A DNA stretch of 8,251 nt from assembly GCA_958417695.1 (NCBI GenBank), contig CATZDQ010000069.1, forward strand, positions 1 to 8,251, written 5' to 3'. The DNA comes from an uncultured Clostridiaceae bacterium. GTDB taxonomy: Bacteria > Bacillota > Clostridia > TANB77 > CAG-508. This document shows positions 1 to 6,461 of this stretch, one piece after another. Each line of letters opens with the position of its first letter. The stretch's first letter is position 1. The notes under the pieces are model-generated. The model saw only the letters and a list, made by a program, of their open reading frames with translations, made no database searches and was not told where the DNA came from. The position numbers were made by a program, and so were the translations under genes.

Positions 1-174
1 CAAATTGTTAAGGTGTACATCTCCTTCCACATATAAATCTCCCCGCAAATACAAATCCGCTGTGCAGGATAAATCCCCCCTAACCATATAAATATGGTTT
101 ACATCCAAAGGGGTATCTGTGTAAAAGCTTTCATCACACAGATAGAGCTTCTCTAGAAAATTCCGTTCTTCCAT
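1..174 (-). CDS. 5' part of a hypothetical protein with GD-repeat (bactofilin-like?) segment
   Basis: The minus strand reads open from an ATG at 174-172 to the window edge, giving the first 58 residues of a longer protein. A good ribosome binding site (AGGAGA, minus strand, just upstream of the ATG) supports the start, and a promoter lies further upstream. The first 30 residues are a mixed charged region starting MEERNFLEKLYL. After that come short repeats: VRGDL (about 31-35), LRGDL (43-47) and VEGDV (49-53), each followed by alternating hydrophobic residues. Such 'GD + beta-strand' repeats are typical of short-rung beta-helices, as in bactofilin or polymer-forming proteins, but other beta-solenoid proteins look alike. 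No signal peptide is visible. The gene is transcribed away from the Asp23 operon and shares its intergenic region. The function is not established; the family suggestion is inference from the repeat pattern only. Confidence 0.7.
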   Translation of the reverse strand, partial: MEERNFLEKLYLCDESFYTDTPLDVNHIYMVRGDLSCTADLYLRGDLYVEGDVHLNNL

Positions 175-221
175 AAGAAAATCTCCTTTCCTATTTTGCA
201 ACTTTTTTTAGAAACACAAAT

Positions 222-250
222 AGTATAACATAAAAGATTGCATAAGGCAA
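222..250 (-). promoter_or_regulatory. sigma-A promoter of the minus-strand gene
   Basis: On the minus strand there is an extended -10 element, TG-T-TATACT (230-222). It is preceded at 17 bp spacing by TTGCCT (250-245), a partial match to the -35 hexamer. It lies about 50 bp upstream of the ATG at 174 and points away from the Asp23 operon. The -10 is convincing and the -35 is weak. Confidence 0.55.
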
Positions 251-286
251 ATTCATAGAATTTTAAGAAAAAATTGAAAAAAAGAG

Positions 287-315
287 TTGTAAAAAAATAG
301 ATATATTGGTATACT
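287..315 (+). promoter_or_regulatory. sigma-A promoter of the Asp23-nusB-xse operon
   Basis: TTGTAA (287-292) is followed after exactly 17 bp by TATACT (310-315), with a TG dinucleotide at 307-308 that makes it an extended -10. A-tracts at about 262-286 just upstream could act as an UP element. The predicted start near 322 gives a leader of about 46 nt before the ATG at 369. This is a vegetative sigma-A-type promoter; no sigma-B-like GTTT/GGGTAT pair was seen, although asp23 itself is a sigma-B-controlled gene in Staphylococcus. A second TATAAT at 316-321 has no suitably spaced -35. Confidence 0.65.
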
Positions 316-368
316 TATAATATCAGTTAAATTGGAAATAATAATCCATATATAAGGAGGGTTTTATC

Positions 369-794
369 ATGGAAAATGAAGAAGTAAAAGAAGAGGTAGT
401 AAATGAAGGGGAAGAAATTGCATTACCAGAAAATAACGAAATTAAAATAGCAGATGATGTTGTAGCCGTTATTGCAGGTGTGGCTGTATCAGAGGTATCT
501 GGCGTAGCTAGTATGGCTGGTGGTTTTGCAGGAGGTATCACAGAAGTATTAAGTGGTAAGAAAAACTTAGCAAAAGGTATTAAGGTAGAAGTAGGAGAAA
601 AAGATACCAAAATAGATGTCAATATTATCGTAGAATATGGTGTTAGAATACCAGATGTTGCATTTGAAATTCAAAATAAAGTAAAAAAAGCCGTAGAAAA
701 TATGACAGGATTAAAAGTTATAGAAGTAAATGTCCATGTACAAGGTGTTCATACAGAAGAAAAAGAAGAACCAGAAAATACAACAGAACAATAG
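369..794 (+). CDS. Asp23/Gls24 family envelope stress response protein
   Basis: This 141-residue soluble protein belongs to the Asp23/Gls24 (DUF322) family. The core runs from about residue 25 to 127, beginning IADDVVAVIAGVAVSEVSGVASM and followed by a glycine-rich stretch (51-56). The second half alternates beta strands with a helix: KIDVNIIVEYG, IPDVAFEIQNKVKKAVENMTG, then VIEVNVHVQGV. The two tails are acidic, and there is no signal peptide or membrane segment. In Staphylococcus aureus, Asp23 is an abundant cytoplasmic protein held at the membrane by AmaP; the next gene here encodes such an anchor, so the same complex is likely. In B. subtilis the homologue YqhY lies directly upstream of nusB, as in this cluster. 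The start is supported by AAGGAGGG at 354-361 and by a promoter at 287-315. This is the first gene of the operon. The biochemical role of the family is envelope-stress related and not well defined. Confidence 0.93.
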   Translation: MENEEVKEEVVNEGEEIALPENNEIKIADDVVAVIAGVAVSEVSGVASMAGGFAGGITEVLSGKKNLAKGIKVEVGEKDTKIDVNIIVEYGVRIPDVAFEIQNKVKKAVENMTGLKVIEVNVHVQGVHTEEKEEPENTTEQ

Positions 795-797
795 AAA

Positions 798-833
798 AAA
801 GCGGGGTGCACAAGCTTCTTGGCATCTCGTTTT
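798..833 (+). terminator. strong hairpin between the Asp23 gene and amaP (attenuator or leaky terminator)
   Basis: Bases 798-809 (AAAGCGGGGTGC) pair with 822-833 (GCATCTCGTTTT), using some G-U pairs. After a single bulged A at 810 the stem continues as CAAG (811-814) with CTTG (818-821), closing on a 3-base loop. The 5' side is preceded by an A-tract and the 3' side ends in TTTT, the shape of an intrinsic terminator, but the U-tract is short. Since amaP follows 24 bp later with no clear promoter of its own, partial read-through or an mRNA-processing role is more likely than full termination. Confidence 0.5.
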
Positions 834-857
834 CTAATCGAAATGGAGGAATAGAAA

Positions 858-1433
858 ATGAAGTTTTTAGATAAAGTAGGTTTAATTGTATTTGCAAACT
901 TAGTGCTAATTGTTTCCGTTATTATTTGTGTCATTATTTTTGGATGGTTAGACTTAGGAACTGTCAATTATGTATTAGGTGTTGCCTTTACAGATGCTAC
1001 TTCTAGTAATATTATTTTAGGTGTTTGTGTATTATTGATTTTACTTGCGATAAAATGTATTTTCTTTACATCAGAGGAGAAAGAAGTCAATGGTGTAAAA
1101 GATGGTATTTTATTACAAAATGCAGATGGACAACTAGTCATTTCTAAAAATACATTAGAAGAATTGGTTAGTAATGTAGTAAAAGGATTTGATAGTGCTC
1201 AAAATGTATCCACAAGAATAGAATTAGATAAAGAGAAAAATCTAGTTGTAAATGTCATTCTAAATGTAAAAGAAACAGCGGTTATCAAAGAACTATCAAC
1301 CAACTTACAAACGAAAATAAAAAGTGCTATCAAAAAAGCATCAGATTTAGAAGTAAAAGAAGTTAATATCAGTGTAAAAGAATTAAAACCACAAACGACG
1401 GGAGAAGACATAATTTCAGAAAAAGAGGTGTAA
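858..1433 (+). CDS. amaP: alkaline shock response membrane anchor protein AmaP
   Basis: The product (191 residues) has two N-terminal transmembrane helices, about residues 8-30 and 51-70. These are followed by a cytoplasmic Asp23-like domain at about 85-176. The C-terminal part (RIELDKEKNLVVNVILNV ... LQTKIKSAIKKASDLEVKEVNISV) has the same strand-helix-strand pattern as the upstream Asp23 protein, so the two genes are paralogous in that domain. In Staphylococcus, AmaP anchors Asp23 to the membrane through this kind of architecture. The start ATG has TGGAGGA at 844-850. A strong hairpin lies in the gap after the Asp23 gene, so this gene may be expressed at a lower level. It ends in a short charged tail, and its stop is only 4 bp before the DUF2273 gene. 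Length and layout match the family. Confidence 0.88.
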   Translation: MKFLDKVGLIVFANLVLIVSVIICVIIFGWLDLGTVNYVLGVAFTDATSSNIILGVCVLLILLAIKCIFFTSEEKEVNGVKDGILLQNADGQLVISKNTLEELVSNVVKGFDSAQNVSTRIELDKEKNLVVNVILNVKETAVIKELSTNLQTKIKSAIKKASDLEVKEVNISVKELKPQTTGEDIISEKEV

Positions 1434-1437
1434 CAAC

Positions 1438-1641
1438 ATGAAAGATTTTAAAGAGTTTTTAATGAAATATAGAGGGGCCATTATTGGTGCTCTAATTGCC
1501 ATATTACTATTATGTACTGGTTTTTATAGATTAATTATTGGTATTATTCTAGTTTTTATTGGCATTTATGTAGGAAACTATGTACAATTAAATAAAGAAG
1601 ATGTCAAAGAAAAATTAAAAAGATGGATAGACAAAATGTAA
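1438..1641 (+). CDS. DUF2273 family small membrane protein
   Basis: This 67-residue protein has two hydrophobic helices, about residues 13-28 (GAIIGALIAILLLCTG) and 31-48 (RLIIGIILVFIGIYVG). They are flanked by a short basic N-terminus and a charged C-terminal tail rich in Lys and Glu. The size, the tight helical hairpin and the position straight after amaP fit DUF2273, a family routinely found beside Asp23 and AmaP genes. The start lies 4 bp after the amaP stop, and its ribosome binding site (AGAGGTG) overlaps the end of amaP, which points to translational coupling. It probably belongs to the membrane-bound Asp23 complex, but its molecular role is unknown. Confidence 0.83.
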   Translation: MKDFKEFLMKYRGAIIGALIAILLLCTGFYRLIIGIILVFIGIYVGNYVQLNKEDVKEKLKRWIDKM

Positions 1642-1660
1642 AAATAGAAAGGGCATAAAC

Positions 1661-2071
1661 ATGAAAAGAACGCAGATTAGAGAACTTGCTTTTCAGCTAT
1701 TATATAGCCTAGAAATACAAAAGGAAATAGAAGAAGAGCAGATACAACTATTTTTAGAAGAAAATGAAATAGAAGAGGAAGAACAAAGCAAGTATATTAG
1801 GGAAACATTAGCCGGTGTACAAAACAAAAAAGAAGCTATAGAATTGCTAATTGCTAATAACTTAAAAGAAAATTGGACAATGCAAAGAATTGCCAAAATA
1901 GATTTGGCTATTTTGAAACTTGCTATTTATGAAATGGTTTTTGTAAAGTTACCATACAAAGTAGTTATTAATGAAGCAGTAGAATTGGCTAAAAAGTATG
2001 GAGATGACAATGCAAAATCTTTTGTAAACGGTATTTTAGCAAGTGTTGTCAAAGAGGAAAAACTAGCATAA
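1661..2071 (+). CDS. nusB: transcription antitermination factor NusB
   Basis: NusB binds the boxA element of rRNA leaders together with NusE (S10) and helps RNA polymerase read through rRNA operons. This 136-residue protein has the family length and signatures. They are RELAFQLLYS near the N-terminus (7-16), W72, the RIAKIDLAILKLAIYEM helix (76-92), P98, NEAVELAKKYG (104-114) and FVNGIL (121-126) near the C-terminus. The middle segment, about 20-45, is unusually rich in Glu. The ribosome binding site is modest (AAAGGG at 1648-1653), with the ATG 7 bases later; the gene starts 19 bp after the DUF2273 stop and is followed by xseA after 22 bp. Its place downstream of an Asp23-family gene and upstream of xseA is conserved in Bacillota. 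Confidence 0.95.
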   Translation: MKRTQIRELAFQLLYSLEIQKEIEEEQIQLFLEENEIEEEEQSKYIRETLAGVQNKKEAIELLIANNLKENWTMQRIAKIDLAILKLAIYEMVFVKLPYKVVINEAVELAKKYGDDNAKSFVNGILASVVKEEKLA

Positions 2072-2093
2072 GAAAAAGCAAGGAGATAGAAAA

Positions 2094-3284
2094 ATGGAAT
2101 ATCATCCGATTACAGTTACACAATTAAATCATTATGTAAAAGAGAAAATAGAGAGCGATGCTTATCTAGCAAATGTATTGGTAAAAGGAGAAATTTCGAA
2201 CTTTAAACATCATTTTACAGGGCATATGTATTTTACTTTAAAAGATGAGAACTCCCTTATAAAATGTGTTATGTTTAAAACCTATACAAGCCATTTAGCC
2301 TTTATGCCAAAAGATGGCATGCAAGTTATGGTCTTAGGAACGGTATCTGTATTTGAAAGAGATGGCGTGTATCAAATTTATGCAAAAGCCATGCAAGAAG
2401 AAGGAAAGGGCGATTTACATCAAGAATTCGAAAAACTAAAAGCAAAATTAGAACAAGAAGGATTATTTGATGTAGCACATAAAAAGCCAATTCCTTTTTT
2501 ACCGAGCCGTATAGGCGTATTAACTTCTAATACAGGAGCAGTCATTAGAGATATCATTAATGTATCTACAAGAAGAAATCCGAATGTACATATCTGTTTA
2601 TTACCAGTACCAGTACAAGGACCAGGAGCAGCAGAGAAAATAGCCAAAGCGATACAAACTATGAACGAAAGAAAACTAGCAGATGTCATCATAGTAGCAA
2701 GAGGTGGAGGCTCACTAGAAGACTTATGGCCATTTAATGAAGAAATTGTAGCACGAGCAATTTATCACTCTGAATTACCTATTATATCTGCTGTAGGACA
2801 CGAAACAGATTTTACAATAGCCGATTTTGTAGCAGACCTAAGAGCGCCAACACCATCAGCGGCAGCAGAATTAGCAGTACCACAAATAGAAGAAGTAATT
2901 TTAAAGTTAAATCAAATGCAATCCCGTATGGCCTTAGCCTTAAAAAAGAGACTAGAAATGGCTTACATGCGTCTAGAAAAGTGTTTAAGCAGTAGAATCT
3001 ACCAAACCCCATTACAACCGATTCAAGAAAAATATATGTTATTAGATAGAAATGTAAAAGCATTAGAAAATGCTATGAAAAATCAATATCTAAATAGCCA
3101 GACTAAATTTATAACTTTAGCTGCTAAACTAGACACATTAAGTCCATTAAAAACATTGGCAAGAGGATATACCATTATAAATAAAGGAAATACATGCATA
3201 CATAATCAAGAACAATTAGAAATTGGAGATGAAATTACAATACATTTTCATGATGGAAACAGAGAAGCGACGGTCATAAAATAA
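2094..3284 (+). CDS. xseA: exodeoxyribonuclease VII large subunit
   Basis: This is the catalytic subunit of exonuclease VII, which degrades single-stranded DNA from either end into short oligonucleotides and works with several XseB subunits. Residues 1-100 form the OB-fold DNA-binding domain (ITVTQLNHYV, then VKGEISNFKHHFTGHMYFTLKD). The catalytic domain follows, carrying RGGGSLEDLWPFN (203-215) and GHETDFTIADFVADLRAPTPSAAAE (235-259), the two hallmark motifs, both intact. The rest is a coiled-coil region (about 265-345) for XseB binding and a short C-terminal domain. At 396 residues it is somewhat shorter than the E. coli (456) and B. subtilis (448) proteins, mainly in the coiled-coil part. 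AAGGAGA at 2080-2086 sets the start. The cognate xseB lies downstream, separated from it by one gene. Confidence 0.97.
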   Translation: MEYHPITVTQLNHYVKEKIESDAYLANVLVKGEISNFKHHFTGHMYFTLKDENSLIKCVMFKTYTSHLAFMPKDGMQVMVLGTVSVFERDGVYQIYAKAMQEEGKGDLHQEFEKLKAKLEQEGLFDVAHKKPIPFLPSRIGVLTSNTGAVIRDIINVSTRRNPNVHICLLPVPVQGPGAAEKIAKAIQTMNERKLADVIIVARGGGSLEDLWPFNEEIVARAIYHSELPIISAVGHETDFTIADFVADLRAPTPSAAAELAVPQIEEVILKLNQMQSRMALALKKRLEMAYMRLEKCLSSRIYQTPLQPIQEKYMLLDRNVKALENAMKNQYLNSQTKFITLAAKLDTLSPLKTLARGYTIINKGNTCIHNQEQLEIGDEITIHFHDGNREATVIK

Positions 3285-3325
3285 AGGATACAAGCATATA
3301 AAAACAAATAAGGGGGCATACGAAA

Positions 3326-3793
3326 ATGAATAAAAAAATATATATTTCTCTTATAGTTATACTCATAATTATCATAATTGGTGGGTTAATTATCTTATTT
3401 ACAAGGGATAATGAGACGACAAATGCTCATTTAAATGCGACAGAAAATATACAAAGTAATATAGAAAATAATCAAAACGAAAATAAAAACTTAGAAAATC
3501 AAAATGCAATACAAACTAATACACAGGAAAATACAACTATGCAAAATACACAAGGAAATGCTTCTAACTCATCAGAAACTTTTGAAGAAACGCCAAAGAC
3601 AGAAGAAGAAAAAGCCATAGCCATTGTGAAGCAAGACTATGGAGAAAATCAAAATGTAAAATTCACGATAGAAGGTATGGATGCTAATAGCCGTTACATT
3701 ATAGCTGTTAGAAACAAAAATACAACAGAAGCCCTAGCTTTTTACACAGTAAATGTTTCAGATAATACCTTTACAAAAAGAGAAATGAATTAA
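3326..3793 (+). CDS. membrane-anchored protein of unknown function with Asn-rich linker
   Basis: I do not recognise this 155-residue protein as a named family. It has three parts. Residues 5-25 are a single, very hydrophobic, Ile-rich membrane segment after the basic start MNKK. No lipobox cysteine follows, so it looks like an uncleaved anchor with the rest outside the cell. Residues 30-91 are a low-complexity linker crowded with Asn, Gln, Thr and Glu. Residues 92-155 form a compact domain (EEKAIAIVKQDYGENQNVKFTIEG ... YIIAVRNKNTTEALAFYTVNVSDNTFTK), whose helix plus three or four strands is reminiscent of PepSY-like folds; that resemblance is only an impression. It sits between xseA and xseB, 41 bp after xseA and 20 bp before xseB, so it is co-transcribed. 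The ribosome binding site is AAGGGGG at 3310-3316. Confidence 0.8.
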   Translation: MNKKIYISLIVILIIIIIGGLIILFTRDNETTNAHLNATENIQSNIENNQNENKNLENQNAIQTNTQENTTMQNTQGNASNSSETFEETPKTEEEKAIAIVKQDYGENQNVKFTIEGMDANSRYIIAVRNKNTTEALAFYTVNVSDNTFTKREMN

Positions 3794-3813
3794 GAAAATG
3801 AAAGGAAGAACCG

Positions 3814-4059
3814 ATGAAAGAAGAAAAACAAAAAGAAATACCATTTGAAGAAGCCATGAAAGAATTAGAAACCATTACGAATGAACTAGAAAGAGGAGAC
3901 CTAAGCTTAGATGCTTCACTGACAAAGTTCGAAGAAGGCATGAGACTTTCAAAACAATGTAATGATATATTGCAAAGAGCAGAAAAGAAAATAACAATTC
4001 TAACAGAAAAAAATGGAGAAATACAAGAAGAAAACTTTGCACCTATGTCAGAGGAATAA
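3814..4059 (+). CDS. xseB: exodeoxyribonuclease VII small subunit
   Basis: XseB is the non-catalytic partner of XseA in exonuclease VII; several copies wrap the coiled-coil of each large subunit. The 81 residues contain the whole family signature from about 11 to 60: FEEAMKELETITNELERGDLSL, then SLTKFEEGMRLSKQCNDIL. This is a helical hairpin, and the typical E-x-G-D-L-x-L turn is present. The C-terminal tail is acidic. The ribosome binding site is AAAGGAAG at 3801-3808, and the gene starts 20 bp after the preceding membrane protein. In most Bacillota xseB follows xseA directly; here one gene is inserted. Downstream there is a 225-bp A-rich gap before the next gene, with no clear terminator. 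Confidence 0.95.
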   Translation: MKEEKQKEIPFEEAMKELETITNELERGDLSLDASLTKFEEGMRLSKQCNDILQRAEKKITILTEKNGEIQEENFAPMSEE

Positions 4060-4284
4060 GCAAATGTAAAAGAAAAAAATAGTGAAAAAGTGAAAATAAA
4101 ATCAAAAAATGAAATTAAACAATAAAATCAAACAATAAAATCAGAAAAGAAAAAGGAAGAACAAATAGAAAATATTAGAGGGATTAAATAAAAACAAAAA
4201 ATATCAGAAAGACCAAAAAGTAAAAGAAAAAAGAAAAAAGCAGAAAGCAAAAAAAGAAACACACAAAAAGAGAAGGGGAAAACA
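4060..4284 (+). other. A-rich, T- and C-poor spacer with a 13-bp tandem repeat
   Basis: The stretch between xseB and the next gene is almost all A and G on the plus strand. I see no promoter, no terminator and no good coding sequence in it. A perfect tandem repeat, AAACAATAAAATC, lies at 4117-4129 and 4130-4142. The frame shared by xseB and the downstream gene is interrupted only at 4057 (the xseB stop), 4123 and 4189. It would otherwise encode a Lys/Glu-rich run, but base composition alone could explain that. Confidence 0.6.
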
Positions 4285-4716
4285 ATGGAATTTTGGGCAC
4301 AATATCGATTTTTAATTACGCCATTTGCAGCGTGGTTTGGAATACAATTATTTAAGTTAATATGGGATTTAGTAGAAACTAGAAAATTTAATTTTAAAAG
4401 GATACTAGGTGCAGGAGGCATGCCAAGCTCTCACTCAGCAGTCGTAACATCACTTGCCACCATGATAGGTAGACAATATGGCGTAGCATCACCTATCTTT
4501 GCCATGGCAGTTATCTTTGCCATCGTAGTTATGTATGATGCCGCTGGTGTCAGAAGAGCAGCTGGAAAACAAGCAGAATTGTTAAATAAAATAGTAGAAA
4601 CACCAGGACTTACAGGTGTGCAAGTTTCAGAAAAACTAGTAGAAGTATTAGGACATACACCAACACAAGTATTTGTAGGTGCTCTAATCGGCGTAATAAT
4701 TGGTTTAATTGTATAA
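4285..4716 (+). CDS. divergent PAP2 family membrane protein (DUF212, YuiD-like)
   Basis: The 143-residue product belongs to the DUF212 group, annotated as divergent PAP2 or acid phosphatase/vanadium-haloperoxidase-related proteins, with B. subtilis YuiD (about 158 residues) as a relative. Diagnostic motifs are GGMPSSHSA (44-52), DAAGVRRAAGKQA (85-97) and LGHTP (122-126). Hydrophobic segments at about 8-26, 53-62, 69-84 and 128-142 suggest an integral membrane protein. The PSSHS motif matches the phosphate-binding motif of PAP2 phosphatases, so lipid phosphate hydrolysis is possible, but the family has no firm function. The start is supported by AAGGGG at 4273-4278 before the ATG. It follows xseB after an A-rich gap and is likely still in the same transcription unit. 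A repeat and a terminator-like hairpin follow. Confidence 0.88.
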   Translation: MEFWAQYRFLITPFAAWFGIQLFKLIWDLVETRKFNFKRILGAGGMPSSHSAVVTSLATMIGRQYGVASPIFAMAVIFAIVVMYDAAGVRRAAGKQAELLNKIVETPGLTGVQVSEKLVEVLGHTPTQVFVGALIGVIIGLIV

Positions 4717-4729
4717 TCACATAAACATA

Positions 4730-4760
4730 TAAACAGATAGGGACGGGGTATTTTTGTCCC
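4730..4760 (+). repeat. REP-like repeat, copy A (diverged)
   Basis: This 31-bp element starts TAAACAG, has the core GGGACGGGG at 4740-4748 and ends TTTTTGTCCC. Aligned without gaps to the minus-strand reading of copy C (7769-7799), it matches at 24 of 31 positions by eye. Its last three bases differ (CCC instead of TTA), so the right end now pairs with the GGGAC core rather than with the left end. Confidence 0.65.
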
Positions 4761-4770
4761 TATTTTTGGT
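4737..4770 (+). terminator. hairpin with T-run upstream of fhs, possible intrinsic terminator
   Basis: ATAGGGAC (4737-4744) pairs perfectly with GTCCCTAT (4756-4763) around an 11-base loop, and the right arm runs into TATTTTTGG. That is the form of a modest intrinsic terminator after the YuiD-like gene. It overlaps REP-like copy A, so its shape may come from the repeat rather than from selection as a terminator. The fhs ATG is 24 bp past the right arm, with no room for a promoter between. Confidence 0.5.
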
Positions 4771-4787
4771 AAAAGGAGGTTGTCAGT

Positions 4788-6461
4788 ATGGAAGATATAG
4801 AAATTGCTAAAAGTGTAAAATTAGAGCCAATTACAAAAATAGCAGAAACATTAGGTATTACACAAGACGATTTAGAATTATATGGTAAAGTAAAAGCTAA
4901 AATAGCATCTAATGTATATGAGAGGATTAGAGACAAAAAAAATGGAAAACTAATATTGGTAACAGCCATCAATCCCACACCATTAGGAGAAGGAAAGACA
5001 ACTATATCTATAGGATTAGCAGATGGTTTAAGAAAAATAGGAAAAAAATCAATTTTGGCATTAAGAGAGCCATCTTTAGGGCCTGTATTTGGTATAAAAG
5101 GAGGAGCAACTGGTGGTGGTTATGCACAAGTAGCACCAATGGAGGAAATTAATCTTCATTTTACAGGGGATATTCATGCCATTACGGCTGCTAATAATTT
5201 ACTAGCGGCGATGATAGATAATCATATTTATCATGGAAATGCATTACATATTCAAAAAGTTACATGGAAACGATGTATGGATTTGAACGATAGACAACTA
5301 AGAAAAGTTGAAACAGGATTGTCAGAAGAAAAAAATATCACACCGAGAATGGATGGATTTGATATTTCTGTAGCTTCAGAAGTAATGGCTATTTTATGTC
5401 TTGCAGAAGATGAAACCGATTTAAAAAGAAGATTAGGAAATATTGTGATTGGTTACGATGAACAAGACCATCCTATTACAGCACATCAGCTAAAGGCAGA
5501 AGGTTCTATGGCAGTTTTATTAAAAGAAGCTATTCTACCAAATTTAGTACAAACTTTAGAACATACACCAGCTTTCATACATGGTGGGCCATTTGCCAAT
5601 ATTGCACATGGATGTAATAGTATTCGTGCTACAAAATTAGGGCTAAAACTAGGAGAATATTGTATAACAGAAGCAGGGTTCGGAGCAGATTTAGGCGCTG
5701 AAAAATTCTTAGATATTAAATGTAGAAAAGCAGGACTAAGACCAGATGCAGTAGTTATTGTAGCTACTCTAAAAGCATTAAAGTATCATGGAGGACTTCC
5801 TAAAGAAGAATTACAAAACAAAGATATATCATCTTTAGAAAAAGGAAGCAAAAATTTACTAAAGCATATAAGTAATATGCAAGAAATTTATGGATTACCA
5901 GTAGTGGTAGCTATCAATAAATATATGCAAGATACACAAGAAGAAATAGATTATTTAAAACAAATACTACAAAACCAAAATGTTACTATGAGTCTAGTAG
6001 AAAGTTGGGAAAAAGGTGGAGAAGGAGCCAAAGATTTAGCCCAAAAAGTAGTACAGATATGTGAAAAAAATGAGCAAATAAATCAGGCATTAACCTATGC
6101 CTATGAATTACAAGACAGTATGACAGAAAAAATAGAAAAAGTAGCAAAAAGAGTATATGGTGCAGAAAAGGTAGAATATACACAAGAAGCACAAGAACAA
6201 ATACAAAAAATAATCAGCATGGGCTATGATAATTTACCAATCTGCATAGCCAAAACACAAAATTCTTTATCAGATGACCCAAAAAATTTAGAATGTAAAG
6301 AACCATTTACTATCCATGTCAAAGAAGTATATTTAAAAGCTGGAGCAGAATTTATAGTCATCTTAACTGGAAAAATAATGACAATGCCAGGCTTACCAAA
6401 ACAACCAGCAGCAGAAAACATCGACATAGACAACAATGGTAACATCATTGGCATCTTCTAA
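4788..6461 (+). CDS. fhs: formate--tetrahydrofolate ligase
   Basis: Fhs joins formate to tetrahydrofolate with ATP, giving 10-formyl-THF, the entry of formate into purine synthesis and into the methyl branch of the Wood-Ljungdahl pathway. The 557-residue length matches clostridial enzymes (about 556). Visible signatures are the ATP-binding loop TPLGEGKTT (64-72), REPSLGP (93-99), GGATGGGYAQV (105-115), EEINLHFTGDIHAITAANNLLAA (119-141), TEAGFGADLGAEKF (294-307) and VATLKALKYHGG (325-336). All are intact. The start has an ideal AAGGAGGT at 4773-4780. Upstream is a hairpin inside a REP-like repeat, so expression may come by read-through from the xse operon or from a promoter I cannot place; a TATAAT at 4712-4717 lacks a good -35. 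The stop codon is the first three bases of REP-like copy B. In B. subtilis, folD occupies a place between nusB and xseA; none is seen here. Confidence 0.97.
   Translation: MEDIEIAKSVKLEPITKIAETLGITQDDLELYGKVKAKIASNVYERIRDKKNGKLILVTAINPTPLGEGKTTISIGLADGLRKIGKKSILALREPSLGPVFGIKGGATGGGYAQVAPMEEINLHFTGDIHAITAANNLLAAMIDNHIYHGNALHIQKVTWKRCMDLNDRQLRKVETGLSEEKNITPRMDGFDISVASEVMAILCLAEDETDLKRRLGNIVIGYDEQDHPITAHQLKAEGSMAVLLKEAILPNLVQTLEHTPAFIHGGPFANIAHGCNSIRATKLGLKLGEYCITEAGFGADLGAEKFLDIKCRKAGLRPDAVVIVATLKALKYHGGLPKEELQNKDISSLEKGSKNLLKHISNMQEIYGLPVVVAINKYMQDTQEEIDYLKQILQNQNVTMSLVESWEKGGEGAKDLAQKVVQICEKNEQINQALTYAYELQDSMTEKIEKVAKRVYGAEKVEYTQEAQEQIQKIISMGYDNLPICIAKTQNSLSDDPKNLECKEPFTIHVKEVYLKAGAEFIVILTGKIMTMPGLPKQPAAENIDIDNNGNIIGIF

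Noticed and set aside
3295..3320. Fourth copy of the GGGACGGGG repeat before the gene at 3326
   Set aside because: AAACAAATAAGGGGG resembles the left part of the repeat, but the core is missing and the G-run is simply the ribosome binding site.
4117..4142. CRISPR-like repeat array
   Set aside because: Just two directly adjacent 13-bp units with no spacers; a simple slippage repeat in A-rich DNA.
4717..4787. Folate (THF) riboswitch upstream of fhs
   Set aside because: The gap is only 71 bp and is taken up by a simple hairpin and repeat copy A; no multi-helix junction is visible.
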